Shown piece after piece: positions 36,381 to 44,382 of a stretch of DNA of 64,000 nt (position 1 is the first letter of the stretch; every line of letters begins with the position of its first letter). Position numbers and translations under genes: made by a program. Origin of the DNA: UKL13-2 sp044346745 (GTDB lineage: Bacteria; Pseudomonadota; Gammaproteobacteria; Burkholderiales; Usitatibacteraceae); NCBI GenBank assembly GCA_044346745.1, contig JBIIYQ010000002.1, positions 1-64,000 of the forward strand, given 5' to 3'. Below the pieces are notes generated by a model. It was not told where the DNA came from. It was given only the letters and a program-made list of their open reading frames with translations, and made no database searches.

Positions 36381-37721
36381 TCAATGTGGCTCAGCCGACT
36401 CAGCTCGCCGGCCAACCCTGGACAGCAAGAGCACAGCGGCACTCGCAACTATCGCCAGCGCGATCGCTGCCGTGAAGATCTGTGCATTCGTCCAACCGGC
36501 TGAGATGAGCGAGCCTGCAATCAAAGGACTTGATATCGAACCCACTCGACCTACGCCGAGTCCCATGCCGATACCGGTAGTGCGTATCTGCGTAGGGTAG
36601 TAGGTTGCAGCGAGCGCCCCCATGCAAAACGAAGCACCGACAATCGAAAATCCGGTTGCGAAGGTTACGATCGCAGTGGCAGTTGAGATACTACTAACTT
36701 GGGAAAGCATAAACAGGCAGACCGCGGCCATAAGGTACGCCACACAAAGTAGCTTCTCCAATGAGATCTTCGCTGCGAGCCACGCCACCAACACACCGCC
36801 AATCAGAGCGCCGAAATCCCAGAGGGAGAAGGTTCGCAGCACGGTATCGAGCGGATTGCCTGCACGCGAGAGCAGTGTGACGTACCAACTCTGAATGAAG
36901 AACACCATCGCCTGGGTACAGATAAACAGAACCCAAATGAGAAGTGTGGAACTCGCACGGCCATGCGAAAACAATGCGCTCAAGCCCGTACGCCCGGCGT
37001 CCGCGCCGGATTGCGTCGCCAAGGTCAACTGGCAACCTTCAGGAAAGTTAGGCAGAAGGCGACGAATGGTGACGCTCGCCTCAGCATTCCGACCCCGTGC
37101 CACCAGAAAGGTGGGAGACTCGGGAACCGCGAACCAGACGATGGCCGCGATCAAGAGCGGAGTGATGCCGCCGAGGTAGAACGCGGATGTCCATCCAAAG
37201 TGTGGGATAAGGTAAGCCCCCAATAGACTACCCAGTGCCCCTCCAAGTGCGGCACCGCTATACACCAACACAATCAGAAATGCCCTTCGCTTTGCTGGCA
37301 TTAACTCACTGATCAGGGAGATCACGTTTGGAATCGCCCCACCCATACCGACGCCAACCAAAAAACGCCACAGAATCAAATGCGGCATATCGTTCGCGGT
37401 GACTGTGCCGAGGCAAGCGATAGAACCGAACACGTTCATCAGCAGCAGCGTGCTCTTGCGTCCCCATCGGTCGCCCATGAAGCCCGCTAATACAGAGCCA
37501 ACACCAACCCCGATTAGCGATGCAGAGAGCGCCCACTTGAATGCGGAAGGCTCTTGTTTCCACGCCTCCGCCATCGCTGGCAGTACGAGGCCCATCACAG
37601 AGAGATCATAGCCATCCAGCATCATCATCAACGCGCCGATGAAAATGATCTGCCAATGGCGCGTGGTCATCGGTGCGTCGCTCATTAGTTTTGCGACATC
37701 TTGCGCGTTTGGATTGAGCAT
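36381..37721 (-). CDS. MFS transporter, aromatic acid:H+ symporter (AAHS) type
   Basis: A 446-residue, 12-segment major facilitator. The first segment carries DGYDLSVMGLVLPA (about 41-54), the conserved acidic motif of the AAHS group (PcaK, BenK, GenK), and the loop between segments 2 and 3 reads GDRWGRK (about 83-89). It most likely imports the aromatic acid (benzoate, 3-hydroxybenzoate, gentisate or similar) across the inner membrane. It is last in the minus-strand operon that begins with the E1-alpha gene, 32 nt after the aminotransferase gene. Confidence 0.9.
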   Translation of the reverse strand: MLNPNAQDVAKLMSDAPMTTRHWQIIFIGALMMMLDGYDLSVMGLVLPAMAEAWKQEPSAFKWALSASLIGVGVGSVLAGFMGDRWGRKSTLLLMNVFGSIACLGTVTANDMPHLILWRFLVGVGMGGAIPNVISLISELMPAKRRAFLIVLVYSGAALGGALGSLLGAYLIPHFGWTSAFYLGGITPLLIAAIVWFAVPESPTFLVARGRNAEASVTIRRLLPNFPEGCQLTLATQSGADAGRTGLSALFSHGRASSTLLIWVLFICTQAMVFFIQSWYVTLLSRAGNPLDTVLRTFSLWDFGALIGGVLVAWLAAKISLEKLLCVAYLMAAVCLFMLSQVSSISTATAIVTFATGFSIVGASFCMGALAATYYPTQIRTTGIGMGLGVGRVGSISSPLIAGSLISAGWTNAQIFTAAIALAIVASAAVLLLSRVGRRAESAEPH

Positions 37722-37753
37722 GGTCTGACCCCTAACGGCTGTCGTCGATCAGT

Positions 37754-39103
37754 TTAGAGGGATGAAAGCGCGTCGTCGATGCGGTCCAGCCCGACTTGCA
37801 GGTCTTGTTCAGTCATACCCGCAGATACGAAATAGCGATCGCCCCGCCCAGCATAGACCCCGCGCTCAAGTAGAGCGCTCCGCAAGCGACGCGCCTTCTC
37901 CGCGTCTGCTGTGGCACGTAGCTCCGCATGGGAATAGGCAACTGGCATATCTGTGAAATGGACGCAAAAAACACCACGTACACCTTGAACGAGAACTGGA
38001 TGTCCACGCCGCTCAGCGGATGATCGGAATTCACGCATGAACTGCTCTTGCTTGCTGTCGATTCGCCGATAGGCCGCACCATCGTCTTCTTCAAGCATCT
38101 GCATCGTGACCACACCACCGGCCATGCTCATGGGGGCCGCATTGAACGTTCCGGCACCGACGACTCGATTCGATTTGATCAGCTCGAAGATATGTTCGCG
38201 ACCGGCTAGCGCTGCCAGTGGCATTCCACCCGCAATGGCCTTACCAAAAGTAGCGATGTCAGGGGTAACGCCGTAGTGCCCTTGAGCGCCAGAGAGCCCC
38301 ATCCTGAAGCCTGTGATGACCTCGTCGATGCAGAGCAACACACCGTGCTTTGTGCAGAGTTCCCGGACTGCTTCAAGATATCCAGGTCTAGGGAGAATGC
38401 AGCCTCCATTAGTCATGACGCCTTCCATCAACACGAGCGCGATGTCGCGTCCATGCGCCTTTAGTAGCCGATCGAGTGCATCAACATCATTCCAAGGGAT
38501 CTTGACTGATTCCTGCAAGGTCAGATGTGACTTCCCCTCCGTATACATCGGGTCGCGCTCGTTCTCGACGGCAAAGGGAAGTCCTGTGGCGGACGAGTCG
38601 CTGATCCCCCCAAGTACGTTGTCGATCCAACCGTGGTAATGCCCATCGAAACGCACAAAATACTTGCGTCCCGTATAGGCCCGCGCCACACGAATCGCCA
38701 TCTGAACTGCCTCTGATCCCGTGGTGACGAATCGAACCCGGTCAGCGCAAGGAACGTGCTGCACCACCTTTTCTGCAAGTTGGACTTCTTGTTCAGTTTG
38801 GTGCATGCCGGACGCGACAACGCACACGCGCTCCAGCTGCTCCTTGATTGCCCGTTCGTAGCGCTCGTTGCCATGTCCCCAGATTCCGGGCCCCATGCCA
38901 ATGGCAAAGTCGACCAACTCGCGCCCGTCGACATCCCACATCCGCTGACCCTTCGCCCGTTCAATGAACACAGGGGGCTCGGTGGCTGCTCGCAAATTGC
39001 TCTGCCGGCCCGGCATGACACGTCTTGCACGCTCCGCTAAGTTCGCGGTGCGATCGTGTGCAGGCGCCCCTCTTCCATTCCCCGCGCTATCCCGAAGCGT
39101 CAC
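37754..39103 (-). CDS. Class III aminotransferase, glutamate-1-semialdehyde-aminomutase-like
   Basis: A 449-residue PLP enzyme. The typical NLAERARRVMPGRQS start, RFVTTGSEAVQMAIRVAR (cofactor phosphate loop, about 124-141), the LCIDEVITGFR aspartate and the Schiff-base K288 in TFGKAIAGGMP are all seen. It resembles GSA aminomutases but carries a different N-terminus and sits in a catabolic operon, so it is more likely an amino-donor or amino-acceptor transaminase for a carbonyl compound than a haem enzyme. It starts with GTG after AAAGGGAAAG. The neighbouring lipoyl protein and E1 subunits suggest transamination linked to 2-oxoacid oxidation. Confidence 0.85.
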   Translation of the reverse strand: MTLRDSAGNGRGAPAHDRTANLAERARRVMPGRQSNLRAATEPPVFIERAKGQRMWDVDGRELVDFAIGMGPGIWGHGNERYERAIKEQLERVCVVASGMHQTEQEVQLAEKVVQHVPCADRVRFVTTGSEAVQMAIRVARAYTGRKYFVRFDGHYHGWIDNVLGGISDSSATGLPFAVENERDPMYTEGKSHLTLQESVKIPWNDVDALDRLLKAHGRDIALVLMEGVMTNGGCILPRPGYLEAVRELCTKHGVLLCIDEVITGFRMGLSGAQGHYGVTPDIATFGKAIAGGMPLAALAGREHIFELIKSNRVVGAGTFNAAPMSMAGGVVTMQMLEEDDGAAYRRIDSKQEQFMREFRSSAERRGHPVLVQGVRGVFCVHFTDMPVAYSHAELRATADAEKARRLRSALLERGVYAGRGDRYFVSAGMTEQDLQVGLDRIDDALSSL

Positions 39104-39142
39104 GATCTTTCCCTTTGCCTAGTCATCCTGATTTGTCCCCAC

Positions 39143-39382
39143 CTAATGCTGGTCTATGCTACAAACGACACTCCCCACGGTCGTTTCTGTGCCCGCCGGT
39201 ACCGCAATCGAGACTAGGGTTCCATTGCACGGTGCTTCAACCTCCATCGTGACTTTTTCGGTCTCAATTTCATACAGCGTCTCCCCCTTTACGAACGATT
39301 CGCCAGGCTGCTTTCTCCACACTGAGACGGTAGCCTCGTCCATGTTCATGCCAACTCTACTCAGCTTCAGATTCAACTTCAT
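39143..39382 (-). CDS. Free-standing lipoyl (biotinyl-lipoyl) carrier domain
   Basis: A 79-residue protein that is just one lipoyl domain, with the modified lysine K43 in ETEKVTMEVEAP and the half-repeat around GTLVSI. It should swing acyl groups for the E1 proteins encoded next to it. Normally this domain is fused to an E2 acyltransferase, which is missing here. The ribosome site GGAAAGGA is strong. The gap to the E1-beta stop is 22 nt, so it belongs to the same operon. Confidence 0.9.
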   Translation of the reverse strand: MKLNLKLSRVGMNMDEATVSVWRKQPGESFVKGETLYEIETEKVTMEVEAPCNGTLVSIAVPAGTETTVGSVVCSIDQH

Positions 39383-39404
39383 TCAACATCCTTTCCCGGA
39401 AACT

Positions 39405-40382
39405 TCACGCACCCTGCAAGAGCTCGCGAACGCATTTCACAACCTTGTCCGCATCTGGCAACACTGCGCGTTCAAGCACTGGCGCGTACGGCATCGCCAC
39501 ATCAGGCACGGTGACTCGCTTGATTGGGCTCCTCAAATGCTTGAACGCCTTGTCGGCAACGATGGCGGAAATGTGGCTCGCAGCGCTACATCGATCACGA
39601 GACTCATCGACAACAATGAGACGTCCAGTTTTCGCAACGGAAGAAAGAATCGTTCCTTCGTCGAGTGGTACGAGCGTTCGTGGATCAATTACTTCAGCCG
39701 AAATGCCGTAATCGTCGAAAAGAGTGGTGGCCGCGCTGAGCACGGGCTTCACCATCGTTCCAATCGCAACAATGGTCACGTCTTTGCCTTCGCGCTTGAC
39801 GGCGGCTTGGCCTAGCGGGATCACATAGTCGTCATCCGGAACTTCACCCATCTCGCCGCCACGTCCACCGGGCTCAAGAAACACGCTTGGATTGCTTCCA
39901 CGGATGCAGGACTTGAGGAGACCCTTTGCGTCAGCCGCGTTCGAGGGCACACACACATTGATGCCCCCTAGGTTCATGAATAGCGGGTAAGGCGTATCAG
40001 AATGATGTGCGGCGATGGATCGCCCGCCGCCGTACGTGGCGATGAAAGTTGCGGGAATGGTGACTTGACCGCCGGTCATGAACCGCAGTTTGGCGGCCTG
40101 ATTCGCGATCGAATCGAAACCGGTGTACATGAAGTTTGCAAACATCATGTGGGTGACTGGTCGATAGCCCGCGATGGCGGCACCTACAGTCATGCCCGTC
40201 AGCAGGGTCTCGGAGATCGGCATGTTACGCACGCGCGTGCGTCCGAATTCCTCAACAAGCCCACGCGTGTCCCCGGAGATGCTGATCTCGACGTCTTCCC
40301 CTAAGACGATCACTTTAGGGTCGCGGCGCATTTCTTCGACAAGCCCTTCTCGGATCGCCTGTATCAAGCGTTTTTTCGCCAT
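39405..40382 (-). CDS. 2-Oxoacid (pyruvate/acetoin-type) dehydrogenase E1 component, beta subunit
   Basis: A 325-residue transketolase-like beta subunit. It shows VIVLGEDVEISGD-type metal/TPP contact, the RVRNMPISETLLTGMTVGAA segment (about 50-69), FMYTGFDSIANQAAKLRFM (about 84-102), and LVVDESRDRCSAASHI (about 255-270). It forms the alpha2-beta2 thiamine enzyme with the upstream gene. The 11-nt gap to the E1-alpha stop confirms an operon. Which oxoacid it decarboxylates cannot be read from sequence. Confidence 0.9.
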   Translation of the reverse strand: MAKKRLIQAIREGLVEEMRRDPKVIVLGEDVEISISGDTRGLVEEFGRTRVRNMPISETLLTGMTVGAAIAGYRPVTHMMFANFMYTGFDSIANQAAKLRFMTGGQVTIPATFIATYGGGRSIAAHHSDTPYPLFMNLGGINVCVPSNAADAKGLLKSCIRGSNPSVFLEPGGRGGEMGEVPDDDYVIPLGQAAVKREGKDVTIVAIGTMVKPVLSAATTLFDDYGISAEVIDPRTLVPLDEGTILSSVAKTGRLIVVDESRDRCSAASHISAIVADKAFKHLRSPIKRVTVPDVAMPYAPVLERAVLPDADKVVKCVRELLQGA

Positions 40383-40393
40383 CGCTAGGAGCC

Positions 40394-41386
40394 TCAGGGC
40401 ATCTGGTTATGAAACATGTACTCGCCGATTTGCGAGAGCGGAGGATCAGGTGCCGCCTCGGCTGCGTGCACTGCGGCGGAGACGATGGCATCTACGCGTT
40501 GCTGCATGTCGACCCACTGCTTTTCGTCGAGCTCTCCGGAAGCAAATAGAGCACTCCGATACCGGTCAAGCGGATCTTGCTTCCGGCGAAGGTCAACTTC
40601 CTCGTCCGAGCGATACTTCGCGCCCGCTAAGAAACCGGATTCCGCTTCGACGTGACCGCATAGACGATAAGTCATCGCCTCGATGAGCGTCGGCCCAAAG
40701 CCGGATCGTGCGCGCTCGATCGCGGCTTGTGCGACGGTCCACACTGCAGCGACGTCGTTGCCGTCCACTTCGACTGAGGAAACGCCATAGGGAGTGGCGC
40801 GTTCTGAGATTCGTCCAGCTGTTACCGTGTGTGCAGGCGAGAACTCTGACCATTCGTTGTTCTCGCACACCATCACCATTGGTAGCTTCCAAAGCGCCGT
40901 CAAGTTCAACGCTTCACTCAGGACGCCTTGTGCGGCCGCACCATCGCCAAAGAAAGCGATCCCAACCGCGCCTGACTGATCCATAGATGCCGCTAGCGCA
41001 GCACCGGCGATGAGGCTGATACCACCACCGACAATCCCGTTCGCACCCATGATGCCCTTGGAGAAGTCGGCGACGTGCATGGTTCCGCCCATTCCTTTGC
41101 AGGTCCCTGTTTGCTTCGCGTAGATCTCTGCAATGAGCCCTTCCGCCGAGCCTCCCTTCGCCAGAAAGTGCCCGTGGCCACGGTGCGTGCTCGCGATCCA
41201 GTCACGTTCATTGAGATGGTCGCAAACGCCAACCCCAACCGCCTCCTGTCCCACGTAAAGGTGAACCCCCGCGATCAAACGGCCTGCGCGAAAGTCTTCG
41301 CCGAGCCTCTCTTCGACGCGTCGAATTAGTAGCATCCGCTCGACAAGGTCGAGTCTGCGTTGTGGGGGAATTGCCGCTAGATTCAC
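40394..41386 (-). CDS. 2-Oxoacid (pyruvate/acetoin-type) dehydrogenase E1 component, alpha subunit
   Basis: A 330-residue thiamine-diphosphate-binding subunit with the TPP motif GDGAAAQGVLSEALN (from about 147) to ENNEWS (about 175-180), and THRGHGHFLAKGG (about 67-79). Two GTG starts are in frame at 41392 and 41386; GGAAG touches the first, so the second has the better spacing. The gene heads the operon E1-alpha, E1-beta, lipoyl domain, aminotransferase and MFS. The putative operator palindrome (41418-41446) lies about 30 bases upstream, where it would overlap the promoter. Confidence 0.9.
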   Translation of the reverse strand: MNLAAIPPQRRLDLVERMLLIRRVEERLGEDFRAGRLIAGVHLYVGQEAVGVGVCDHLNERDWIASTHRGHGHFLAKGGSAEGLIAEIYAKQTGTCKGMGGTMHVADFSKGIMGANGIVGGGISLIAGAALAASMDQSGAVGIAFFGDGAAAQGVLSEALNLTALWKLPMVMVCENNEWSEFSPAHTVTAGRISERATPYGVSSVEVDGNDVAAVWTVAQAAIERARSGFGPTLIEAMTYRLCGHVEAESGFLAGAKYRSDEEVDLRRKQDPLDRYRSALFASGELDEKQWVDMQQRVDAIVSAAVHAAEAAPDPPLSQIGEYMFHNQMP

Positions 41387-41417
41387 TTGCACCTTCCATC
41401 ATCACAGTTATGGACAT

Positions 41418-41446
41418 TATTGCGTTGTAATAATTGCAACGCAATA
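41418..41446 (-). promoter_or_regulatory. Perfect palindromic operator upstream of the E1-alpha operon
   Basis: TATTGCGTTG (41418-41427) and CAACGCAATA (41437-41446) form a perfect 10-bp inverted repeat around 9 A/T-rich bases. The inner 21 bases match 18 of 21 positions of the site upstream of the sulfotransferase operon. It has no T-run, so it is an operator rather than a terminator. Confidence 0.65.
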
Positions 41447-42030
41447 CCGATAACTGAAACGATGTTAATCGACTCGCTGGTGGTGGTCAAGTGGAGACTC
41501 GTCTGCCAGATAAGACATCGGATAGAAGCCCTAGTGGGGATAAGGGACCCGCAATCGAATAAGGCGCCTGTCTCCACGCCTTTGCGAGTTCGGCGTGGGC
41601 GCTCATATGACGAGTAGCCATTCGGTCTCGCCGGTCCGGGTCTGAAATCAGGCCATAGGAATCGGCAGAACAAACTTCCATCGTTCGACCACAAGATCGG
41701 ACGCACCCGGCGTGTTGAGTGCACTCAAAAAGTCGTGCGCGCTGGTTTGCGAATGCGGAGTGTAGGAATGTGAAGCGCCCTCGAGTGCTGAGTGAAATGG
41801 CAACTCTGAGATCCATCGAAGGGAAGGTGGTGCGCCAGCGGGACGTTGCTAGGCGACACCTTCCGAGTCGCAGCGAGCACGATTCGCGAACCGTTGTTCG
41901 CGCGACAAAACCTATCGTTTTTTCTTTCTAAAACTCGTCCAAGCCCAAGGGCGTAGCAGTCCTCGCGTCGGCCTGAGTTCTAGAAAAATTGTGACGTAAC
42001 TCGTTGATTTAACTAAATCCTCACGGAGTT
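41447..42030. other. Island right-end spacer, no gene seen
   Basis: About 580 bases between the E1 operon and the right attachment repeat. Short overlapping frames show no known domain, and no integrase or excisionase remnant is recognisable on either strand. Confidence 0.45.
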
Positions 42031-42076
42031 TGAAAATCCTTGTGTCGGTGGTTCGATTCCGCCCCAGGCCACCAAA
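42031..42076 (+). repeat. Right attachment repeat (attR-like), 3' fragment of tRNA-Phe
   Basis: An exact 46-bp copy of 19380-19425. It begins in the anticodon loop (TGAAAATCC) and includes the T-arm, acceptor strand, CCA and AAA. No 5' half of a tRNA precedes it, so it is not a functional tRNA. It is probably the original chromosomal 3' end displaced by insertion. Confidence 0.92.
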
Positions 42077-42080
42077 CAAC

Positions 42081-42108
42081 AAACGCCCCCTCGTGGGGCG
42101 TTTTTTTT
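42081..42108 (+). terminator. Terminator after the displaced tRNA 3' end
   Basis: AAACGCCCC (42081-42089), a short loop and GGGGCGTTT, then a run of eight T. The sequence around it (CAACAAACG) parallels that after the intact tRNA, so each attachment repeat kept or brought its own terminator. Confidence 0.92.
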
Positions 42109-42268
42109 GGACTCATGCGACCACTGCGCTCGTTATCGACTTACGAGTGTGCTGTTTTATTCAAAAGAAACTCTAATGACAGCGCAGTCTACCAAGCACA
42201 ATGCGCTGAAAATGCCCGTCTTTACTAGAGTTTGAAGATTCGGTGATCACACGCGGGTCTGACCTGTT

Positions 42269-42277
42269 TGTTATAAT
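42269..42277 (+). promoter_or_regulatory. Extended -10 promoter of icd
   Basis: TGT followed by a perfect TATAAT (42272-42277) forms an extended -10 element about 73 bases before icd. No good -35 lies upstream, which is usual for extended -10 promoters. Confidence 0.55.
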
Positions 42278-42349
42278 TTCCGCCTTTGCTGCACGTCTTG
42301 GCATCACGTTCGTGGTCGCCATGATCCGTTAACCTGCCTAGGAAAACTC

Positions 42350-43564
42350 ATGTCCAAAATTAAAGTCAAAAACCCCGTCGTTGAGATGGACGGCGATGAA
42401 ATGACCCGAATCATCTGGCAGATGATTCGCGAAAAAATGATCCTCCCGTACTTGGACATTGACCTCAAGTACTATGACTTGGGCATGGAACACCGCGACG
42501 CTACTGACGACAAGGTCACCGTGGAATCGGCGATGGCAACCAAGCAGTACGGCGTCGCCGTGAAGTGCGCCACGATCACACCAGACGAAGCGCGCGTTAA
42601 GGAATTCAACCTTAAGCAAATGTGGAAGTCGCCAAACGGCACCATCCGCAATATTTTGGACGGCACAATTTTCCGCGAGCCGATCATTTGCAAGAACGTT
42701 CCGCGTTTGGTTTCGCACTGGGACAAACCTGTCGTTGTCGCGCGTCATGGCTTCGGCGACCAGTACCGCGCAACAGACTTTCAGTTCCCAAGCGCCGGCA
42801 CCCTCACGGTGAAGTTCACACCGAGCGACGGCTCCGCGCCAATCGAAAAGGAAGTCTTCAAAGCACCGGGGCCTGGCATTTCACTGTCAATGTACAACCT
42901 TGACGAGTCGATCGCCGGTTTTGCGCGCGCTTGTTTTAACTACGGCTTGCAGCGCAAATACGCGGTCTACCTGTCCACCAAAAACACCATCCTCAAGGTC
43001 TACGACGGCCGTTTCAAAAATCTCTTCGAAGAGATTTTTAATGCCGAGTTCAAGGCAAAGTTTGAAGCAGAGGGGCTGACGTACGAACATCGTCTGATCG
43101 ATGACATGGTCGCCTCAAATCTTAAGTGGAGCGGCGGCTACCTTTGGGCTTGTAAGAACTACGACGGTGACGTGCAGTCCGACACCGTTGCCCAGGGATA
43201 CGGCTCACTTGGCTTGATGACCTCGGTCTTGATGTCTCCGGATGGAAAAACGGTGGAGTCAGAAGCTGCGCACGGCACTGTGACGCGCCACTACCGGATG
43301 CACCAGCAGGGCAAACCGACTTCGACCAACCCTATCGCATCAATCTACGCGTGGACGCGTGGCCTGCAAGCGCGCGGCCGTATGGACGACACACCAGATG
43401 TCGTCGATTTCGCCCTCAAGCTTGAGAAGGCTTGTGTTGACGTTGTTGAACGCGGTGAGATGACCAAGGATCTGGCGATTCTGATCAGGCCAGACCACCC
43501 GTACCTGACCACTGAGCAATACATGCATGCGGTCGATATGGAACTCAAAAAGCAGATGGCGTAA
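42350..43564 (+). CDS. icd: NADP-dependent isocitrate dehydrogenase (eukaryotic-type)
   Basis: A 404-residue homodimer-type isocitrate dehydrogenase. It oxidises isocitrate to 2-oxoglutarate in the TCA cycle. The start KVKNPVVEMDGDEMTRIIW, the substrate motif SPNGTIRNILDGT (about 94-106) and the NADP-binding EAAHGTVTRHYR (about 304-315) identify the branch shared with eukaryotes rather than the E. coli Icd branch. The ribosome site AGGAAA precedes the ATG. It is the first backbone gene right of the island and has its own promoter and terminator. Confidence 0.97.
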   Translation: MSKIKVKNPVVEMDGDEMTRIIWQMIREKMILPYLDIDLKYYDLGMEHRDATDDKVTVESAMATKQYGVAVKCATITPDEARVKEFNLKQMWKSPNGTIRNILDGTIFREPIICKNVPRLVSHWDKPVVVARHGFGDQYRATDFQFPSAGTLTVKFTPSDGSAPIEKEVFKAPGPGISLSMYNLDESIAGFARACFNYGLQRKYAVYLSTKNTILKVYDGRFKNLFEEIFNAEFKAKFEAEGLTYEHRLIDDMVASNLKWSGGYLWACKNYDGDVQSDTVAQGYGSLGLMTSVLMSPDGKTVESEAAHGTVTRHYRMHQQGKPTSTNPIASIYAWTRGLQARGRMDDTPDVVDFALKLEKACVDVVERGEMTKDLAILIRPDHPYLTTEQYMHAVDMELKKQMA

Positions 43565-43580
43565 TTGGCCACATCTTAGT

Positions 43581-43608
43581 AAAAGGCTTCCTTCGGGAAG
43601 CCTTTTTT
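43581..43608 (+). terminator. icd terminator
   Basis: AAAAGGCTTCC, tetraloop TTCG, GGAAGCC and then TTTTTT. A textbook Rho-independent terminator 17 bases after the stop codon. Confidence 0.95.
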
Positions 43609-43727
43609 ATTGGCGTGTATCATGCGCGCACTGCAACTATTTTGGCACTCTGCGCTCTTAGTAGCTCTGGGTGCCGCGGGCTCTGTTCCCCCACCAATTC
43701 TGACCAAATCTTTCAGTAAGGAAAGCC

Positions 43728-44336
43728 ATGAAACACTCACTTCTCGCATCCTTGATTGCCTCAACACTCTTTGCCACTGCGGCTATCGCAAACACCGCGT
43801 CGGTCGGACAGCCGGCGCCGGATTTCAGCCTTAGCGACATCAACGGCAAAACCGTAAAGCTCGCCGATTTCAAAGGGAGACACGTCGTTTTGGAATGGCA
43901 CAATCCGGCCTGCCCATTCGTGGTGAAACACTATGACTCGAGCAATATGCAATCGCTACAAAACAAGTACGATGCAAAAGATACCATTTGGCTGACGGTC
44001 AACTCGACCAATCCAAGGCATCAGGATTACATGAGCAATGACAAGCTGAAGGGCTATATCGCGGAAAAGAAAGCGGCGCCCGATAACTACATGGTAGATA
44101 CCGATGGCAAAGTGGGGCAACTGTATGGGGCGAAAACCACGCCACATATGTACGTCATCAATCCCGCCGGGATGTTGGTTTATGCAGGCGCAATCGACGA
44201 CAAGCGTGGCACCAAACAAGAGGAGATCAAGACGGCGAAGAACTTTGTCGTAGCGGCGTTGGATGAATCCAAATTGAACAAGCCCGTAAGCACTGCCTCA
44301 ACGACACCATATGGCTGCAGCGTAAAGTACAAATAA
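43728..44336 (+). CDS. Exported thioredoxin-fold (AhpC/TSA-type redoxin) protein
   Basis: A 202-residue protein with a Sec signal peptide (about 1-21, ATAAIA-N) and a redoxin domain (VGQPAPDFSLSDINGKTVKL, about 26-45). The active-site region reads WHNPACPFVVKHYD, with a single Cys where thioredoxins have C-x-x-C. A second Cys lies at the far C-terminus (YGCSVKYK). This layout suggests a peroxiredoxin-like two-cysteine mechanism rather than disulfide reduction. AAGGAAAG serves as ribosome site. The substrate is unknown. Confidence 0.85.
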   Translation: MKHSLLASLIASTLFATAAIANTASVGQPAPDFSLSDINGKTVKLADFKGRHVVLEWHNPACPFVVKHYDSSNMQSLQNKYDAKDTIWLTVNSTNPRHQDYMSNDKLKGYIAEKKAAPDNYMVDTDGKVGQLYGAKTTPHMYVINPAGMLVYAGAIDDKRGTKQEEIKTAKNFVVAALDESKLNKPVSTASTTPYGCSVKYK

Positions 44337-44344
44337 GACGATTT

Positions 44345-44378
44345 ACCCCAAGATAAAGCCAACTTTGGGGTGGGTTTT
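44345..44378. terminator. Terminator between convergent genes
   Basis: ACCCCAA (44345-44351) pairs with TTGGGGT (44365-44371), followed by GGGTTTT and a T-rich tract. It lies between the redoxin gene and the convergent Crp/Fnr gene. Confidence 0.65.
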
Positions 44379-44382
44379 CTTT

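Noticed and set aside
42031..42076. A second functional tRNA-Phe
   Set aside because: Only the 3' part from the anticodon loop is present; the acceptor 5' strand and D-arm are missing, so it is an attachment repeat.
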